In this document: in pieces, positions 58,301 through 61,894 of the stretch
How positions within the stretch are numbered: the first letter of the stretch is position 1
Layout: each line of letters starts with the position of its first letter
NCBI GenBank assembly: GCA_963978905.1
Contig: OZ022257.1
Coordinates: forward strand, 37,043,919 to 37,107,918
Reading direction: 5' to 3'
Length of the DNA stretch: 64,000 nt
Source of the DNA: Trichostrongylus colubriformis
Lineage: Eukaryota > Nematoda > Chromadorea > Rhabditida > Trichostrongylidae
The notes under the pieces: model-generated
Told to the model about the DNA's origin: nothing
Seen by the model: the letters and a program-made list of their open reading frames with translations, nothing else
Database searches by the model: none
Position numbers and translations under genes: made by a program

Positions 58301-59846
58301 CGGTGGCAATGATGGCAACAACGAGGCAAATGAGGTCTACGATTTGTGTGATAACATAAGATAAAGGCACCAGTTGGGGCAAGGTAATACTGAGATCTGG
58401 AAGTACATGTTCTCTGAGAACGAACTTTCGACATCACAGGAGGTCATATGTGGCGGTCGCATTGAAAAATCGCGGCTTGGGGTCTTATAACGACCCCGCA
58501 GCTCGGTATGCCGTTATGGGGTTATGCGGCCGGGAGAGTCGCTGTGGAGGGGCGGGGCAACGATAGCGGCCGGCTGGTTCAGACTCTGGCCTGTCTTCAG
58601 TTCCTTTTTCGGCTAGACGCAGAGGACGAGAGAGAAGGGGATTTTCGGGTTCCTATTCCTCGGTTTTTTCGCAGTTTTATGTCGTTCTCTCTCGACTACT
58701 ACATTGCAGAGCACATCGAATATCATTTCACAGCCTGTCAAATTTCCCTCTTCTGGTCTCTTCAAGGAGAATATGGCAATGATAAAGAAAACGTTGACAT
58801 GAGCAAACAAGTGATATCCCAGGGTACTCTGTGATACCATTCAGCGAGAACTAGTACAAGGGTGAGGCTACTCACGCCAGAAAATCGCGTGGCCGCCCGC
58901 GGCGAGCGGCGCGGCGGGTGCGAGTGCCAGTGGCTGGGCATGGCAGCCTTCAAGCGAGACAGTATGGCATGAGTGGAGGAGGCAGGGTGGTATGGGTGCA
59001 GGAGGCTGAGTGGCATGGGTGAAAGCGCTAAGGTGACGCAGCCAGGCTCGGCCGGGCTCCCAAGGGCAATCGATTCGGCAAGTCGTACTGGTGACGCCGC
59101 CAGTGGGACGCTGCGAAGCGATTTTCTGGCGTAAGTAGCTTCACCCCTGAATCGAAGGCTCGTTTTCACGCGGTAATCTCGTCCAAGGCCAGATGTCAGG
59201 AAGCTTCATTTTTGCCCTTTTCGTGGGCTCATTTCGGATTTACCCTTCAACCCACTCAAGGTAATCCTGGAATGTGCCTTTGAGCTTCCATCTCGATACT
59301 CACAGCGCCTGTATGCAGCTACATTTTATCATCTCGTCTAGCTATTTCCTCTTCCCTCATGGTCTTTTTTAACAATGCCGTAGTTTCTCATTTAACATCT
59401 CTTCCTTCCTGGCCAAGCCAATTTATCTTTTTCATTTCCTTTTCCACAGCTCTTCATGGACTTCTCAATCCTTCCTTTTTTTACCCGATTCGCCATGTCT
59501 TTGCCCTTTTCCTCCACTACATTCATATCCGCTACCCGTTGACAAAATGAGTTTCAACAAAATGAAAAATACACATCCCCTGTCAAAAAAGTCGCAAAAT
59601 TCATACCTCTCTTAGCTGTGCGAGAGTTATGGAATCCTTGAATGCACGATGGAATGGCTCAATGCGAGTGGGGCTCCTGTCTTTTCCTTCTGCCTTTGCA
59701 CTCTCTCCAGTTTTTTCTGATTGTTTCACAGGAACAGAAGGAGAGGGACTCCTTTCCTTCGCATCAGGTAGTGGATTTTTTTCTGTTTTCTCTTTGCCCG
59801 GCTTCTCCGCTTGTTTATCGTTCTGTTGTGCTGATTTATCCGCCAT
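92..59846 (-). CDS. tps-2: Trehalose-6-phosphate synthase, at least 31 exons over about 60 kb
   Basis: Makes trehalose 6-phosphate from UDP-glucose and glucose 6-phosphate in the cytosol; trehalose serves nematodes as storage sugar and stress protectant. Exons read on the minus strand, 5' to 3': 59846-59607; 52329-52189; 49982-49843; 48864-48720; about 45436-45357; 44868-44767; 42051-41961; 40882-40812; 39005-38825; 38752-38672; 36142-36068; 35755-35651; 35360-35255; 32589-32468; 32392-32243; 31810-31672; 29274-29192; 28751-28602; 27300-27197; 27119-27062; 26829-26701; 26476-26360; 24703-24641; about 10314-10189; 9862-9796; 6591-6455; 6100-5978; 5553-5431; 3991-3914; 1014-889; 214-92. Nearly all junctions are GT-AG and keep phase. 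Unresolved: a small exon after 59607, the 48720/45436 junction, and one after 24641. The sum is about 1,190 residues, near the length I recall for C. elegans TPS-2 (about 1,230). I chose tps-2 over tps-1 because arl-3 is nested here; that rests on memory of C. elegans F19H8. The section 92-52329 is firm; the first exon is less so. Confidence 0.9.
215..888. other. tps intron, no feature
   Basis: Intron between the last two tps exons. Only chance open frames; no repeat recognised. Confidence 0.6.
1015..3913. other. tps intron
   Basis: Apart from the M6 fragment at 2,220-2,690 I see nothing. The frames at 1145-1462 and 2435-2755 have no recognisable domain or splice context. Confidence 0.5.
2220..2690. 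repeat. M6 fragment (inner arms only)
   Basis: Contains the inner pair of the 7.6-8.9 kb element (GCGTCATTGCGT, GATATTCG, AAGGGGTCGAG on the left; TCTCTAGAGGTAATTCGACT then CCCTGAACACG on the right) without its outer arms. It lies in the tps intron between exons 3914 and 1014. Confidence 0.65.
3992..5430. other. tps intron with decayed repeats
   Basis: 4,230-4,470 has words shared with M4 and with the 39-kb repeat (AACCCGGGTTT, TGATCGCTTCTGGACTCAA). 4,680-4,720 has a short AAGAGT tandem. The rest is featureless. Confidence 0.45.
7558..8902. mobile_element. Element with about 150-bp terminal inverted repeats, family M6
   Basis: Outer arms (7,558-7,712 and 8,758-8,902) share, inverted, AGGTCTT, CATGACGCGCTTTT, ATGGGGGTAC, CATATAACT and TTTTTGCTGAGCG then CCTACGAATGCCAAAAAA. 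A second inner pair lies at about 7,865-7,935 and 8,230-8,300. The centre holds a tRNA-like sequence. No transposase. It lies in the tps intron between exons 9796 and 6591. Confidence 0.75.
8484..8566 (-). other. tRNA-derived sequence inside M6
   Basis: On the minus strand, TGGTCTACTGGATAAGACGG resembles an A box followed by an anticodon-arm-like stretch, and GGTTCGGGTCC resembles a B box. The acceptor stem does not pair, so it is a tRNA relic or a SINE head and not a functional tRNA gene. Confidence 0.4.
9435..9690. mobile_element. GC-rich inverted-repeat element
   Basis: Arms of about 105 bp (9,441-9,550 and 9,588-9,690) share TTCCGCTCAAGACGC and TACCGT-AG-GACCTTT in opposite orientation. 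The flanks are GC-rich (CGCCGGCGGCGAG). No coding capacity. It lies in the tps intron between exons 9796 and 6591. Confidence 0.65.
10320..11039. other. tps intron, 5' of the HAD exon
   Basis: In-frame codons for ITEKNLQ directly before 10315 suggest coding up to about 10,380. Another minus-strand frame at about 10,430-10,515 ([10 protein letters not shown]) has a weak acceptor and no good donor, so it is not called. The rest shows nothing. Confidence 0.4.
11040..11993. mobile_element. Truncated M1 copy, inverted, with an M4 insertion
   Basis: The right end (11993, followed by TA) has the M1 terminus (TTTGGCACCCCTG). Internal words seen in the 15,460 copy recur in reverse order and orientation (CCCAGCGCC region, GTGGAGTCAGG, CGCAGTCGGGCTTC). 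The far left end is missing, and about 360 bp of M4 interrupts it at 11,110-11,475. Confidence 0.7.
11110..11475. repeat. Repeat family M4, copy 1
   Basis: Shares with 16,965-17,345, in inverted orientation, the words GAGTTTAAGTGGCCGCCATT, CAAACTCGCCAATTTGACGC, TTCTAGATGTACTT, GTAGTTGGGAATGGCCAC and CGATTATCGCTTCT. An A/T-rich centre is flanked by GC-rich ends. No coding capacity seen. Confidence 0.75.
12334..12339 (-). terminator. Poly(A) signal of arl-3
   Basis: AATAAA on the minus strand, 20 bases after the arl-3 stop. It lies inside the tps intron, so a tps transcript must read through it, or it must be ignored in the unspliced precursor. Confidence 0.65.
12359..14782 (-). CDS. arl-3: ARF-like small GTPase ARL3, two exons, nested in tps
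   Basis: ARL3 is a small GTPase that, when GTP-bound, releases lipidated cargo from UNC119/PDE6D carriers at the cilium; its activators and inactivators are ARL13B and RP2. Exon 1 is 14782-14430 (117 codons plus 2 bases) and exon 2 is 12551-12359; joined they give 181 residues, against about 182 usual for the family. Visible motifs are Gly2 after the start ([10 protein letters not shown]), P-loop GLDNAGKT, switch I Thr in [17 protein letters not shown], the NYFENTD segment, NKQD and SAL. The switch-I stretch has Arg where vertebrate ARL3 has Gln. The intron (about 1.9 kb) has a normal GT and a TTTTTCAG acceptor. The gene lies inside the 14.3-kb tps intron on the same strand as tps, so it needs its own promoter and poly(A) site. 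I found no trans-splice acceptor just before the ATG. Confidence 0.96.
12552..14429. other. arl-3 intron
   Basis: No repeat or exon recognised. The minus-strand frame at 13723-14052 has no domain. Confidence 0.5.
15460..16201. mobile_element. TA-flanked miniature element, family M1
   Basis: TA at 15458 and 16202. Terminal inverted repeats of about 28 bp read CAGGGGGTGCCAAAAAAAAG inwards on both sides. 742 bp, no transposase. It lies in the large tps intron between arl-3 and the antisense gene. Confidence 0.85.
16481..16898. mobile_element. Miniature element family M2, copy 1
   Basis: Ends read GCCTTTAAAGTTACCGTTAG and, inwards from the right, CCTTTAAAGGCACCATTAG. About 418 bp, no coding capacity. 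The body contains GCCAGAGTCT and CGACATAAAACGGCG, words shared with the three other M2 copies. Confidence 0.75.
16965..17345. repeat. Repeat family M4, copy 2
   Basis: Inverted relative to the copy at 11,110-11,475 and abutting an M2 element at 16,481-16,898 through a stretch (GGGTCCGAAACAAG) also present next to copy 1. The two neighbourhoods therefore share a composite history. Confidence 0.75.
17928..19953 (+). CDS. 5' part of a secreted Cys-rich protein, antisense inside the tps intron
   Basis: Starts at the ATG at 17928: [15 protein letters not shown], a clear signal peptide, then a few residues to a gtgagt donor near 18004. Further exons are less certain: 18068-18180 (TTCAG acceptor), a short one from 18255, one ending near 18,510, and a firm one at 19809-19953. 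The 19809 exon reads [18 protein letters not shown] and then several more Cys, nine or so in 48 codons. Phases can be joined (a gtatgc donor near 18,511 leaves two bases and 19809 supplies one), but more than one frame is possible for the 18068 exon. The 19953 donor is phase 0 and matches the phase-0 acceptor at 22117, so this may be the 5' part of the gene ending at 24484. I do not recognise the family. Confidence 0.5.
20258..20989 (+). CDS. Unrecognised protein, single long open exon, antisense inside the tps intron
   Basis: Open from just after a stop at 20255 to the TGA at 20987; the first ATG is at 20291, giving 232 residues. The acceptor is not certain: a CCAAG at 20274 would start the exon in phase 2. 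The sequence has the feel of an alpha/beta protein, alternating short hydrophobic strands ([50 protein letters not shown]) with amphipathic helices, a pattern a TIM-barrel-like fold would give. It is one of the longest open frames in the window, codon usage looks ordinary and there is no Cys-rich character. It is in the same orientation as the flanking Cys-rich exons but ends in its own stop, so it is a separate gene or an alternative 3' end. I cannot name the family. Confidence 0.6.
   Translation, partial: PPATPRFYNPEMSTRELPKIRTLIRVTLPKFFNPETYIWNRFSSADAILVDIRRRDDQDRGEWRRDVLRSALDHAPYKPRIYVQTTSRRRNHEMWSKDMAVCSHKNLHGFLMRIRDGDMLREVDSIVKREAPVVRPQCPAIEKIVPSYNKDASVLVDIESGTIPYAIYKYHNFGVAEEGAWDHMKNMINYTKNANVMALAWRARVIPRTRDLEREMYLLKELGFTGVLLHDSGFIEMANKIFN
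21880..21896. repeat. Poly-C tract
   Basis: Seventeen C in a row, followed by TCCCCTCC. The other strand is G-rich and could form a quadruplex; length is likely unstable and hard to sequence. Confidence 0.9.
22117..24484 (+). CDS. Tandem C-x6-C-x9-C-x6-C repeat protein, four exons, antisense inside the tps intron
   Basis: Exons 22117-22254 (46 codons), 22309-22509 (67), 23499-23699 (67) and 24224-24484 (stop at 24482). All internal junctions are phase 0 with clean AG and GT. Each exon carries one copy of a four-Cys module with identical spacing. The last three share CxxWxRxC, then Pro-x-His-x2-CysArg and Lys-Cys, for example [15 protein letters not shown] and YKRKC. The first exon is divergent ([19 protein letters not shown]). 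Modules are separated by Ser/Thr/Asn/Asp-rich linkers, probably glycosylated. Phase-0 symmetrical exons suggest growth by exon duplication. No signal peptide was joined directly: a hydrophobic ATG stretch at about 21,925-22,050 looks like one but has no usable donor, while the exon at 17928 could supply it. The spacing does not match a family I know (not ShK, not twin CX9C). The stop is about 150 bases from the tps exon at 24641 on the other strand. Confidence 0.8.
22775..23028. mobile_element. GC-rich miniature element family M3, copy 1
   Basis: About 30-bp imperfect inverted ends (TGGGTGTGTG and TATGACGGA-AATCGC on both sides). The GC-rich body contains CCACCAGTACGACTTGC and CTTGAAGGCTGCCAT. 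It lies in the intron of the antisense Cys-rich gene between 22509 and 23499. Confidence 0.75.
24641..27300 (-). CDS. tps-2: tps linker between GT20 and HAD domains, five exons
   Basis: Exons 27300-27197 ([30 protein letters not shown]), 27119-27062 ([19 protein letters not shown]), 26829-26701 ([31 protein letters not shown]), 26476-26360 (Ser-rich, ends DELDEFEK) and 24703-24641 ([20 protein letters not shown]). All junctions keep phase. The 27300 exon uses a TTTTAAG acceptor rather than TTTCAG; this is the only site that gives the expected sequence. The last exon ends in phase 0 at a gtaggt donor and faces the 14.3-kb intron that holds the nested genes. The HAD exon that follows needs phase 2 if it extends upstream, so a small exon is probably missing. 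Confidence 0.93.
25000..25563. mobile_element. Miniature element family M2b, copy 1
   Basis: Ends TTTAAAGGAAGCATTAGGGG and, inwards from the right, TTTAAAGACATCATTAGGGG. About 560 bp. The body shares GTCGAGATGCCTAGTAACAG and ACGGATGGAAATGGCC with 61,291-61,894, a longer subfamily with M2-like ends. It lies in the tps intron between exons 26360 and 24703. Confidence 0.75.
28140..28560. other. tps intron, overlapping chance frames
   Basis: Open frames occur on both strands at 27,979-28,424, with Arg/Ser/Leu-rich composition and no conserved motif. It lies between exons 28602 and 27300 and contributes nothing to tps. Confidence 0.4.
28602..42051 (-). CDS. tps-2: tps GT20 glucosyltransferase domain, twelve exons
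   Basis: Twelve exons from 42051 to 28602. Landmarks in order: [172 protein letters not shown] and [17 protein letters not shown]. These hold the residues expected of a retaining GT-B trehalose-6-phosphate synthase: the Asp of IHDYHL, the Arg and Lys of ERFDYTKG for phosphate binding, and the Asp-Gly-Met-Asn and Lys-Glu of the nucleotide-sugar site. Nothing catalytic appears lost. Introns here carry two transposon palindromes (36,994-38,572 and 39,894-40,567), a GC-rich island touching the 32589 exon and a tRNA-like sequence. Confidence 0.96.
30076..30330. mobile_element. GC-rich miniature element family M3, copy 2, inverted
   Basis: Ends carry ACGAGGTCGAATTTCCGC and its reverse complement. 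The body is the reverse complement of copy 1 (GGCAGCCTTCATGCGAGGC). It lies in the tps intron between exons 31672 and 29274. Confidence 0.75.
32715..33545 (+). other. GC-rich island with core promoter, probable retroelement end
   Basis: About 830 bp clearly richer in G+C than its surroundings, starting about 125 bp from the tps exon at 32589. It has an open frame over part of its length (32,660-33,112) but no recognised domain; a short AFDRTK near 33,525 hints at reverse transcriptase. The composition and the single TATA-Inr suggest an LTR or the 5' end of a non-LTR element, but no terminal repeats were found. A CpG-type regulatory region of tps is the alternative. Confidence 0.4.
32830..32858 (+). 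promoter_or_regulatory. TATA box and initiator
   Basis: TATAAAAG at 32830-32837 and TCAGTC at 32853-32858, about 23 bases apart, the spacing of a strong RNA polymerase II core promoter reading rightwards (antisense to tps). Downstream sequence is GC-rich with no clear gene. Confidence 0.4.
34372..34615. mobile_element. GC-rich miniature element family M3, copy 3
   Basis: The left end reads GGGTGTGTGCACCTATGACA then GAAAATCGCG, and the body has GGCAGCCCTCAAGCGAGGC. The right end is lost or decayed. It lies in the tps intron between exons 35255 and 32589. Confidence 0.65.
34912..34955. repeat. Short stem-loop
   Basis: CCCATGTTGTTTGCT and its exact reverse complement, extended by CCCCT/AGGGG across one bulged A, around a 3-base loop. 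About 20 paired bases. It lies in the tps intron between exons 35255 and 32589. Confidence 0.7.
35859..35929 (+). tRNA. tRNA-like sequence, probably a pseudogene or SINE head
   Basis: 71 bases that fold partly as a tRNA. GGTCTCG pairs with TGAGATC as acceptor stem, and ACGGG-TTCGAGT-CCCGT forms a proper T arm. TATGC-CCGGAAA-GCATG gives an anticodon arm, but base 33 is C instead of T, and only one base is left for the variable loop. The anticodon would read GGA. These defects argue against function. It lies in a tps intron between exons 36068 and 35755. Confidence 0.4.
37280..37545 (+). pseudogene. Tc1-type transposase N-terminus, left arm copy
   Basis: ATG at 37280 opens a frame matching the right-arm copy almost residue for residue: [34 protein letters not shown]. 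It is the DNA-binding N-terminus (paired helix-turn-helix and a GRPxK hook). It loses similarity near 37,545, where the centre of the palindrome begins, so it has no catalytic domain. Confidence 0.8.
37590..38286 (-). pseudogene. Tc1-type transposase, N-terminus plus part of the DDE domain
   Basis: The frame starts at the ATG at 38286 with the same N-terminus as the left arm and runs on with shifts into [15 protein letters not shown] (first catalytic Asp region), then [21 protein letters not shown]. Near 37,590 it runs into the inverted left arm, so the second Asp and the Glu of the DDE triad, and the true 3' end, are missing. Frameshifts and stops add to this; it cannot code for an active enzyme. 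Confidence 0.8.
39180..39800. repeat. GC-moderate dispersed repeat, partly inverted
   Basis: GACGCGCATAGCTCGCA occurs near 39,293 and 39,700. GGTCC-GAAGCGAT occurs in both orientations. The block near 39,455-39,530 recurs at 42,715-42,830 (CCATCGTAAAAATTACC against CTATCGTAAGAATTACC). Related words also occur near 4,420-4,460. Decayed, non-coding. Confidence 0.5.
39894..40567. mobile_element. Palindromic mariner element made of two inverted 3' ends
   Basis: TA at 39892-39893 and 40568-40569. Both ends read TTAGGTTGTCGGGAAAGTTC inwards, a mariner-type terminal repeat. Arms of about 290-310 bp pair along their length with a short A/T-rich centre. Each arm, read inwards from its inner side, encodes the mariner segment YSPDL then PSDYHLF, which holds the third catalytic Asp, plus SLSNAIQ. 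So both arms come from the 3' end of the transposon. It lies in the tps intron between exons 40812 and 39005. Confidence 0.92.
41140..41945. mobile_element. Element with about 190-bp terminal inverted repeats and internal subrepeats
   Basis: Left (41,140-41,320) and right (41,780-41,945) arms share, inverted, ATATTGGGT, GGAATAAG, CAACCCCGTT, CATCTTTCGACAAAG and CGATTCCTTCGACTACCT. A motif around AGAGC-AAAAAGCTCTATCGAA occurs five times (near 41,250; 41,335; 41,485; 41,655; 41,825). Its right end is about 15 bp from the splice donor of the tps exon 42051-41961. Confidence 0.7.
42560..42870. repeat. Second copy of the 39.2-39.8 kb repeat
   Basis: Shares the block around ATCGTAAGAATTACCTT and the following AACTTGA, GAAGC and CCCACTCCTACCA-AATAA-GTG order with 39,455-39,800. 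It lies in the tps intron between exons 44767 and 42051. Confidence 0.45.
43395..43490. repeat. M6 fragment, one arm
   Basis: GTCATTACGC, GATATTCTTG, AGGAGATCGAATTACC, AACCAAATCGAGGTTTCGAC: the order matches one inner arm of M6. Confidence 0.5.
43598..44013. mobile_element. Miniature element family M2, copy 2
   Basis: Same length and word order as copy 1 (CCTTAAAGACACC on the left, CCTTACCCCTCCCGATGCC on the right), more diverged. It lies in the tps intron between exons 44767 and 42051. A partial related piece follows at about 44,200-44,340. Confidence 0.65.
44767..52329 (-). CDS. tps-2: tps N-terminal region, five exons
   Basis: Exons 52329-52189, 49982-49843, 48864-48720, about 45436-45357 and 44868-44767. 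Readable landmarks in order are [19 protein letters not shown] with a Ser-rich tail, [53 protein letters not shown] and [11 protein letters not shown]. This is the extension found before GT20 in nematode TPS proteins; its role is not known to me. Phases agree between 52189 and 49982 (1+2), 49843 and 48864 (0), 45357 and 44868 (2+1), and 44767 and 42051 (2+1). The exon ending at 48720 leaves one base, which fits the next exon only if an unusual cgag acceptor at 45430 is used; otherwise a short exon is missing. An RTE remnant ends about 30 bp before the 49982 exon, and a 1.57-kb palindrome lies in the intron between 48720 and 45436. Confidence 0.85.
45960..46200. repeat. Inverted-repeat fragment also present at 57.37-57.51 kb
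   Basis: GCTCTATTTACAGCGCTCGA followed by ACCATACCACAGT recurs, inverted, near 57,430-57,490 (ACTGTGGTATGGTTCTATCG then AGCG). A degraded second arm is visible near 46,135-46,185. Confidence 0.5.
46984..48549. mobile_element. Palindromic Tc1-type element made of two inverted 3' ends
   Basis: TA at 46982-46983 and 48550-48551. Ends read CAGTGCTCTGCAAAATTATA on the left, and nearly the same inwards from the right. Arms of about 690 bp (46,984-47,675 and 47,856-48,549) are inverted copies of each other; the spacer is about 180 bp. Both arms encode, with shifts, the C-terminus of a Tc1 transposase ([20 protein letters not shown]). It lies in the tps intron between exons 48720 and 45436. Confidence 0.9.
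50010..51500 (-). pseudogene. RTE-type non-LTR retrotransposon remnant
   Basis: Minus-strand fragments in order match the reverse transcriptase of RTE elements: [17 protein letters not shown] and DHLKNLPP near 51.4-51.2 kb, [14 protein letters not shown] and GVPTQ near 50.9 kb, [11 protein letters not shown] near 50.8 kb, [19 protein letters not shown] near 50.4 kb and [14 protein letters not shown] near 50.05 kb. Frames break repeatedly and the catalytic box is not intact. There is no endonuclease part, so it is 5' truncated. The 3' end stops about 30 bp before the acceptor of the tps exon at 49982. Confidence 0.85.
52834..53250. mobile_element. Miniature element family M2, copy 3
   Basis: Left end near CTTAAAGACACTAGAAGGGG, right end TGCCCCTAATGGTGCCTTTA. 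About 417 bp. Its right end is joined directly to the palindromic element at 53,255. Confidence 0.7.
53255..53426. mobile_element. Palindrome-ended GC-rich element related to M3
   Basis: Ends GGCCGCG-TCATAC face each other. Inner arms GGGCGTGGCT and AGCCACGCCC also pair. The middle contains GAGGCAGGGTGGCATGGG, a word of M3. It is joined directly to M2 copy 3. Confidence 0.65.
53430..56500. other. Probable tps intron without a recognised gene
   Basis: 53,860-54,600 is moderately GC-rich and repetitive (Ala/Arg-rich chance frames, and a small stem GGGCTCT-AGAGCCC at about 54,592). 54,880-55,000 has a minus-strand frame ([20 protein letters not shown]) after a TTTCAAG acceptor that could be an exon or a transposase scrap. 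55,269 has TATAAATAG. No gene can be supported. Confidence 0.35.
56689..57314. mobile_element. piggyBac-like miniature element
   Basis: Ends read CACGTTGGCGACC at 56689 and, inwards from 57314, CACGTTGACGACATTG. Target site is TTAA on the right (57315-57318) and TCAA on the left, one change from TTAA. Inner arms share an imperfect repeat around GCGTCCCAGCATTGGG. A 36-codon plus-strand ORF at 57011 (acidic, [11 protein letters not shown]) may derive from a piggyBac transposase N-terminus. Confidence 0.65.
57370..57515. repeat. Copy of the 45.96-46.20 kb repeat
   Basis: See the shared words at 45,960-46,200. It begins about 55 bp after the piggyBac-like element. Open frames here are chance. 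Confidence 0.45.
58382..58770. mobile_element. Miniature element family M2, copy 4, inverted
   Basis: Reads as the reverse complement of copies 1-3 (TGAGATCTGGAAGTACATG on the left, ATTTCCCTCTTCTGGTCTC on the right). An M3 element starts about 90 bp to its right. Confidence 0.7.
58857..59147. mobile_element. GC-rich miniature element family M3, copy 4
   Basis: The best-kept ends of the family: GGGTGAGGCTACTCACGCCA on the left and GGGTGAAGCTACTTACGCCA inwards from the right, followed by GAAAATCGC on both. An internal 30-bp segment with GGAGGCAGGGTGG is partly duplicated. Confidence 0.8.
59607..59846 (-). CDS. tps-2: Probable first coding exon of tps
   Basis: An 80-codon exon starting at the ATG at 59846 and ending at a GT donor (gtatga) in phase 0. 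The first 60 residues are charged and low in complexity (Lys, Glu, Ser, Pro), as in a disordered tail; the last 20 are more ordered and end [10 protein letters not shown]-rich acceptor lies directly before the ATG. It is on the host strand upstream of the N-terminal exons, and its addition brings the total close to the expected length. The next exon found (52329) needs one preceding base, so a linking exon of 3n+1 bases is missing between them. It could instead begin an unrelated gene whose other exons I did not recognise. Confidence 0.55.
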
Positions 59847-59859
59847 CACTGAAAAAAGG
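59847..59859 (-). promoter_or_regulatory. Probable spliced-leader trans-splice acceptor of tps
   Basis: A run of six T followed by CAG ends two bases before the ATG at 59846. Nematode mRNAs often receive the SL1 leader at such a site a few bases before the start. It could be an ordinary cis acceptor if an untranslated exon lies further right; no donor was identified. Confidence 0.45.
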
Positions 59860-61290
59860 ATTATCATTCCAGAATCTCTTCATTGTACTGACGTAAGGCG
59901 CGCGAAACATGAATTTTTCAGCCACTATTATGGTTGAAGTGACTTTCCACTTCGCGAAAATTGAAGGCACATTTTAGGATAGTTTGGACACCCCGTTTGC
60001 TCTGTCCACAGATATTTGGCTCTGCAAGGCAACGTGCTTTTGAGGTAAATTTGTGGCTTCCAGTCATGCGTCCCAACCAGATCGTGTCCCTCAATCAAAT
60101 TCACAACCTACGACAGAAGTGTATAGCTCTTTGCCAGATGTCATCAGTTCGTCAATATAACGAACGCTTCACTGCCCTACTATGTTGCTTGGTGTCGAAC
60201 TACAGCCGCTCATGCATTAGTTTACTGGGTTTTCCTTAAAGACCATGTGGCTAAGAAGCCATCCAAGTTTTGAGAGACAACAATTGCTGGTAACCATTCG
60301 TCTGTATATGAAAGTAGAGATGGAAGGCTGTGTAACAGTAGAGGAAGAAGATGATGAAACGATCAAAAACTAAAGAAATGTCCCTATTCTTACCATTAAT
60401 CCAACAACAACGTGCTTTTGCGCAATCATTAGAGGGCAAGAAGCAAATATGTAGGAGGTCACCTATACCAGCGTTGTACCGCCCTCCATGACTACTCCAC
60501 AGTCAACATCCGCGAAACGACGCCGCCCGAAGAGGCAGCTATGAAAAGGCTGAGGCGCGGCTCTCAGCGCGAGTTCCGCCGACGGTTAAGCGGAGATCGT
60601 GGGATTCTCAAAAAAAAAAGCCACAAAAAAGTTCTGAAAAGGAGTTTTGGGTCGGGAAAAAGAGGGATGTTATTCGTGGAAAACCCTCTAGAGGAATTCT
60701 CAACCACCTATATGCTTCTAGTGAGTTTGCAATCGTTTAGAAAAGGCTGAAAAAATCTTCACATGATAACCACGCCTCGTACTTGGCCGCATTATTGTAT
60801 GATCATTTTTAAAACACAAATTAAGTAAACTTGCTGCAGCGATCTTGGAAGAAGGGAGGGAGTGAAGAATTTTCAACCTCATCCATGTCCCTGGTTTCGC
60901 CACCTACATATCATCCCTGAGGGCCGCTTCGCCGTTTGAAGGCACACCACTAGCAGCTTACTTTCTTGAGGCAAGTACCTCCTTTGATAACTACTCAGGC
61001 TGCACTTCTGTTGCGGTTGCACGGTGCACCCTCACGGTATAGTGCCTGTTTGGACACAACAAGCCATGTCCACCAAAACCACACACCTGGCCTTGAACAA
61101 ACGAATTTTCAACGTGGCCCTCATCTGGAGAAGGAAACTTGCGATAAGGGATGATAATTCAAAGAAACAGCTTTTCGATGTGAAAATCGTTCGTCTAAGG
61201 CTATGTGTGATTTGGTTGGGTGGGCGTGGCTTTGTTGCGTTCGAGCAGGCACGATACCGTGAGAATGTGCGCCGTGCAGCCCAAGCAGTT

Positions 61291-61894
61291 ATTTAAAGGC
61301 AGCTTTAGGTGAAATTCGGACGAGAAGTGAAAGAAGTAGTGAATATGAAGTCGAGATGCCTAGTAACAGGACAGTGGAGAAAAAACGGATGGAAATGGCC
61401 AAATACCCGAGAAATAGCCTACAGTTGGATCTAAGCGCGGACGAACTTTCCGTCAAGAAGCGCGTAGTCCGCATAGGTTTTCCATTGGCGCTACCAAGAC
61501 GTAAACATGAAGGGATGTTCGGAAATGCGACAGCATCTAATTTCATGTGGTGACTTCAATCTAAAAGTGAAAAAGCGCGCTGCGATACTTTTAATCCTGC
61601 GATCTCCTTGACCAACCTCACCGTGACCAACCACTAATCACGTCGCCTGGAGGCGGGCTGCCCTAAATCAAGGCGACTTGCCCTGACGAGGCCGCCTTCG
61701 CCACAGCTCAAGGAGGCGCCTTCCGCGGGGAATTTCGCCATGCATAGGCCTTTCAGACCCGTAGTTTTTCACTAAATGACTCCTTTTGGGATCTACTCGT
61801 TCCAAGGGTAAGGCACTATTCTGATTGCTTGGCGTGCTTTCAAAAAGGACATGTCTCCTCTGTTCTACTTACTATTCTTTCCAATAGTGCCTTC
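61291..61894. mobile_element. Miniature element family M2b, copy 2
   Basis: Same word order as 25,000-25,563; the ends are decayed (TTTAAAGGCAGC on the left, GTGCCTTCAAAATGG on the right). It lies outside the tps coding span, upstream of its first exon. Confidence 0.65.
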
